Positions 8,163 to 9,932 of a DNA stretch of 9,932 nucleotides are shown here, piece by piece; the stretch's first letter is position 1; every line of letters begins with the position of its first letter. The notes under the pieces are model-generated. The model saw only the letters and a list, made by a program, of their open reading frames with translations, had not been told where the DNA came from and ran no database searches. The translations under genes and the position numbers were made by a program. Origin of the DNA: Sphingomonadaceae bacterium (lineage in GTDB: Bacteria > Pseudomonadota > Alphaproteobacteria > Sphingomonadales > Sphingomonadaceae); the NCBI GenBank assembly GCA_019245455.1, contig JAFARM010000097.1, positions 1-9,932 of the forward strand, given 5' to 3'.

Positions 8163-9194
8163 TCAACGCGCTAGCGCCGCCGTCAGCGCCGGCGCGACGA
8201 AGGGTAGCCACACCGCCGGGCTGCCCAGCGTCGCATGGCCGCTCGTCGCCGTCGACGCCGGCACGGTGATGCGGGTGAAGCCGGCGGGCAGCGGCGGCGC
8301 GTCGGCCGGCGGGTAGAGGACGTCGTCGGCGAAGTTGAGCTCGACGACCTTGGCGGCGACCTGCCCGAGCTTCGTCTGCGGCGCATAGGTGCGCACCGCG
8401 TCGAGGGCGAAGGCGAGGTCGACCGGCTCGCCCGCCGCCGCCGCGCGCGCGTCGAGCAGCGCCTGCGCCGTCGCCGCGTCGGGCGCGGCCTTCGCCAGCA
8501 GGGCCGGCGGCACGTTGCCGACCATCGTGATCGCCGCCGCCGCCCGCGCCCCCGCCCCGCCGGGCAGCGGGCTCGCCAGCAGCGCGTCGCGCGCCGCGAG
8601 CCGCCACAGCAGGTTGCGCCCGGTGACCGCGGTCGGCCACGCGCCCATGGCGACGAGCGTGCCGATCTCGCTCGGGAAGGCTTCGGCCCAGGTCCAGCCG
8701 ACCATCGCCCCCATCGACACGCCGAGCACGGCGCGGACGCGCGTCACCTTCAGGCTGGCGAGCGTCGCGCGGACGCCGCCGACGATGTCGGCATAGTCGT
8801 AATGCGGAAAGTTGACGCCGAGCCCGTCCGACGGCTTGGTCGATCCGCCCATGCCGATTGCGTCGGGGATGACGACGTAGGTCGACCGCAGGTCGAGCGG
8901 CGCGCCCGGCCCGAACAGCATCGCGGCCTGCGGCCCGAGGAAGTCGGCCCCCGACCGCCCGGTGCCGTGGAGGAGGACGACGGCGTTGTCGACCTGGCCG
9001 TCGCTCCCCCGGTGCGGCGCGCCGAGGGTGCGGTAGGCGAGCTTGACCGGGGCGGTGCGCCCGCCGGCGAAGTCGAAGGCGCGGACGCGGATGCTCGCCA
9101 CCGGCACGCTGCCCGGCACGGTCGGATCGGCCGCGGCGGCGAGCAGGACGGCCGCGGCGGCGAGCGCAGCAGCGGGGGGCGCGACCTGCCTCAA
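8163..9194 (-). CDS. Secreted MetX-like alpha/beta hydrolase
   Basis: A 343-residue alpha/beta-fold protein related to the homoserine O-acetyltransferase (MetX) family. A complete triad can be read: nucleophile Ser160 in GVSMGAM, Asp291 in FADDVLYPP, and His320 in TSGHATLG. LLHGTGRSGADFLGP (74-88) lies at the oxyanion-hole position and DAIGMGGSTKPSDGLG is a family loop. Residues 1-23 look like a signal peptide (Arg near the start, Ala/Leu core, possible cleavage in AAADP), so it probably acts in the periplasm or is exported. That argues against a role in methionine synthesis; it is more likely an esterase or acyltransferase of unknown substrate. The likely start is TTG at 9194, overlapping the epimerase TGA as TTGA; GTG codons further down would lose the signal peptide. 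The frame is open far upstream over the epimerase gene, but only as a shadow. Confidence 0.85.
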   Translation of the reverse strand: MRQVAPPAAALAAAAVLLAAAADPTVPGSVPVASIRVRAFDFAGGRTAPVKLAYRTLGAPHRGSDGQVDNAVVLLHGTGRSGADFLGPQAAMLFGPGAPLDLRSTYVVIPDAIGMGGSTKPSDGLGVNFPHYDYADIVGGVRATLASLKVTRVRAVLGVSMGAMVGWTWAEAFPSEIGTLVAMGAWPTAVTGRNLLWRLAARDALLASPLPGGAGARAAAAITMVGNVPPALLAKAAPDAATAQALLDARAAAAGEPVDLAFALDAVRTYAPQTKLGQVAAKVVELNFADDVLYPPADAPPLPAGFTRITVPASTATSGHATLGSPAVWLPFVAPALTAALAR

Positions 9195-9607
9195 TGCCCC
9201 GGCTCCGCCATCAGCTCGACGAGCACCCCGCCCATGTCGCGCGGGTGGACGAAGATCACCGGCACCCCATGCGCCCCCAGCCGCGGCTCGCCGGTGCCGA
9301 GGATCGTCGCGCCCTTGGCCCGCAGCGCGTCGCGAGCGGCGACGATGTCGGATACCTCGAAGCAGACATGGTGCTGCCCGCCGTTCGGGTTCCGCGCCAG
9401 GAACGCGTGGATCGGCGAGGCGTCGCCGTACGGCTCGATCAGTTCGATCTGGCTGTTGGGCGTGTCGACGAAGCACACCCACACGCCCTGCTCGGGCAGC
9501 GCGAAGCGCTCGCCGACCGCCGTCGCGCCGAGCAAATCGCGATAGACGGCGACGCTCCGCTCGATCGACGGCGTGGCGATGCCGACGTGGTTCAGGCGAC
9601 CGATCAT
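9191..9607 (-). CDS. mce: Methylmalonyl-CoA epimerase (VOC/glyoxalase superfamily)
   Basis: A 138-residue vicinal-oxygen-chelate protein interconverting (R)- and (S)-methylmalonyl-CoA on the propionyl-CoA to succinyl-CoA route. Two beta-alpha-beta-beta-beta modules are visible. Metal-ligand positions are His7 (LNHVGIA), the Gln/Glu of SQIELIEP (52-59), His79/His80 of GGQHHVCFEV, and Glu131 of GGVLVELM. GAHGVPVIFVHPRDMGGVLV (111-130) closely resembles the human epimerase and sets it apart from generic glyoxalases. The ATG at 9607 is preceded by GGAG with a 6-base gap; a TTG at 9619 would place that site inside the gene. The stop overlaps the downstream hydrolase TTG, suggesting translational coupling. 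No methylmalonyl-CoA mutase or propionyl-CoA carboxylase gene lies in the window. Confidence 0.92.
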   Translation of the reverse strand: MIGRLNHVGIATPSIERSVAVYRDLLGATAVGERFALPEQGVWVCFVDTPNSQIELIEPYGDASPIHAFLARNPNGGQHHVCFEVSDIVAARDALRAKGATILGTGEPRLGAHGVPVIFVHPRDMGGVLVELMAEPGH

Positions 9608-9613
9608 GCGGGG

Positions 9614-9617
9614 CTCC
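9614..9617 (-). promoter_or_regulatory. Ribosome binding site of the epimerase gene
   Basis: GGAG on the minus strand lies 6 bases before the ATG at 9607. It decides for that start over the TTG at 9619. Confidence 0.6.
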
Positions 9618-9662
9618 AAGGCGGATCACACAGCCTTAGCGTACCGGTCCCGCGTGACGCAA

Positions 9663-9693
9663 GGGACGGGCCGACGCACGCGCCGGCCCGCCC
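9663..9693 (-). terminator. GC-rich hairpin downstream of the PEP-CTERM gene
   Basis: GGG-A-CGGGCCG (9663-9673) pairs with CGGCCCG-CCC (9684-9693), a 10-bp stem with one bulged A and a 10-base loop. It lies 42 bases after the PEP-CTERM stop and 56 bases before the epimerase ATG. Read on the minus strand it is followed by only TT, so a strong intrinsic terminator is not assured. A smaller 5-bp hairpin (9709-9724) precedes it. No convincing promoter for the epimerase gene is visible between the hairpin and the start. Confidence 0.4.
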
Positions 9694-9734
9694 TCGATAT
9701 GGTCCTCGGCGGGCTTACACCCGCGCGTGCGCGA

Positions 9735-9932
9735 TTACGCCGCCACGGCCCGCAACCGACGCCGCCGTCCGGCGATGCCAGTGGCACCCACGCCAACCAC
9801 GAGCAGCGCCCAGGTCGCGGGTTCCGGCACAGCCGATGCACTCAGGCCACCCGCGAGCAGGGCCATCGGCGGGAAGCCGACCGGAGTACCATTGGCCAAG
9901 AAGCTGACGACATCGCTGCTACCGTCGGCGCG
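9735..9932 (-). CDS. PEPxxWA-CTERM sorting-domain protein, C-terminal fragment
   Basis: The last 65 residues of a gene whose 5' end lies beyond the window. The end has the three parts of a PEP-CTERM sorting tail: the motif VPEPATWA, a hydrophobic helix (LLVVGVGATGIAG), and a basic cluster (RRRRLR) just before the TAA at 9735-9737. Such tails direct secreted proteins to an exosortase/EpsH-type system that processes them at the inner membrane, often alongside exopolysaccharide genes. The PEPATWA form is the variant I associate with sphingomonads. The preceding part (SSDVVSFLANGTPVGFPPMA) is extracellular-like and too short to assign. No exosortase gene is in the window. Confidence 0.85.
   Translation of the reverse strand, partial: RADGSSDVVSFLANGTPVGFPPMALLAGGLSASAVPEPATWALLVVGVGATGIAGRRRRLRAVAA

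Noticed and set aside
8235..9545. A long plus-strand open frame opposite the hydrolase and epimerase
   Set aside because: Arg-rich, no motif, lies opposite two convincing genes.

Overview
The window is very GC-rich (about 70% by eye), with strong G/C preference at third codon positions, and looks like an alphaproteobacterial chromosome. Sphingomonadales is most likely. The main pointers are a C-terminal PEPxxWA-CTERM sorting tail, a LuxR-type HTH protein joined to a DUF4019-like domain, a ParC of alphaproteobacterial type, and a CCA-adding enzyme next to a CoA-type NUDIX hydrolase. I see no transposase, integrase, tRNA, rRNA or CRISPR array. The content is mostly housekeeping.

Left part, plus strand (1-4287): the 3' end of an unrecognised gene (1-279) ends in a G-quadruplex-like tract. 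An OmpP1/FadL-type outer membrane transporter (409-1740) follows. A 303-bp gap then holds two tandem composite palindromic repeats of the 'GTCATCCC...GGGACCC' kind. After it comes parC (2044-4287), topoisomerase IV subunit A. parC meets the convergent cca gene tail to tail with an 8-base overlap, and both stop codons lie in the palindrome TCAGCTGA.

Middle (4280-7531): cca (tRNA 3'-end CCA addition) and a CoA-pyrophosphatase-type NUDIX gene form a tight minus-strand pair. A plus-strand gene (6228-6980) follows, encoding an unusual membrane-anchored regulator: an N-terminal LuxR-type HTH, one transmembrane helix and a C-terminal DUF4019-like domain. Beyond it, back on the minus strand, lies a DUF1285 gene. 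From memory, DUF1285, NUDIX and cca usually sit side by side in alphaproteobacteria, so the regulator appears to split that cluster.

Right part, minus strand (7001-9932): reading along the minus strand, the order is a truncated PEPxxWA-CTERM protein (window edge), a terminator-like hairpin, methylmalonyl-CoA epimerase, a secreted MetX-like alpha/beta hydrolase (probable TTG start overlapping the epimerase stop), a GNAT acetyltransferase and DUF1285. The stop/start overlaps suggest translational coupling for epimerase/hydrolase and for GNAT/DUF1285.

The most interesting items are the membrane-tethered HTH regulator and its position inside the cluster, the paired palindromic repeats, the structured gene junctions, and an alanine at the main quinolone-contact serine position of ParC. 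I did not find a convincing new multi-gene system.
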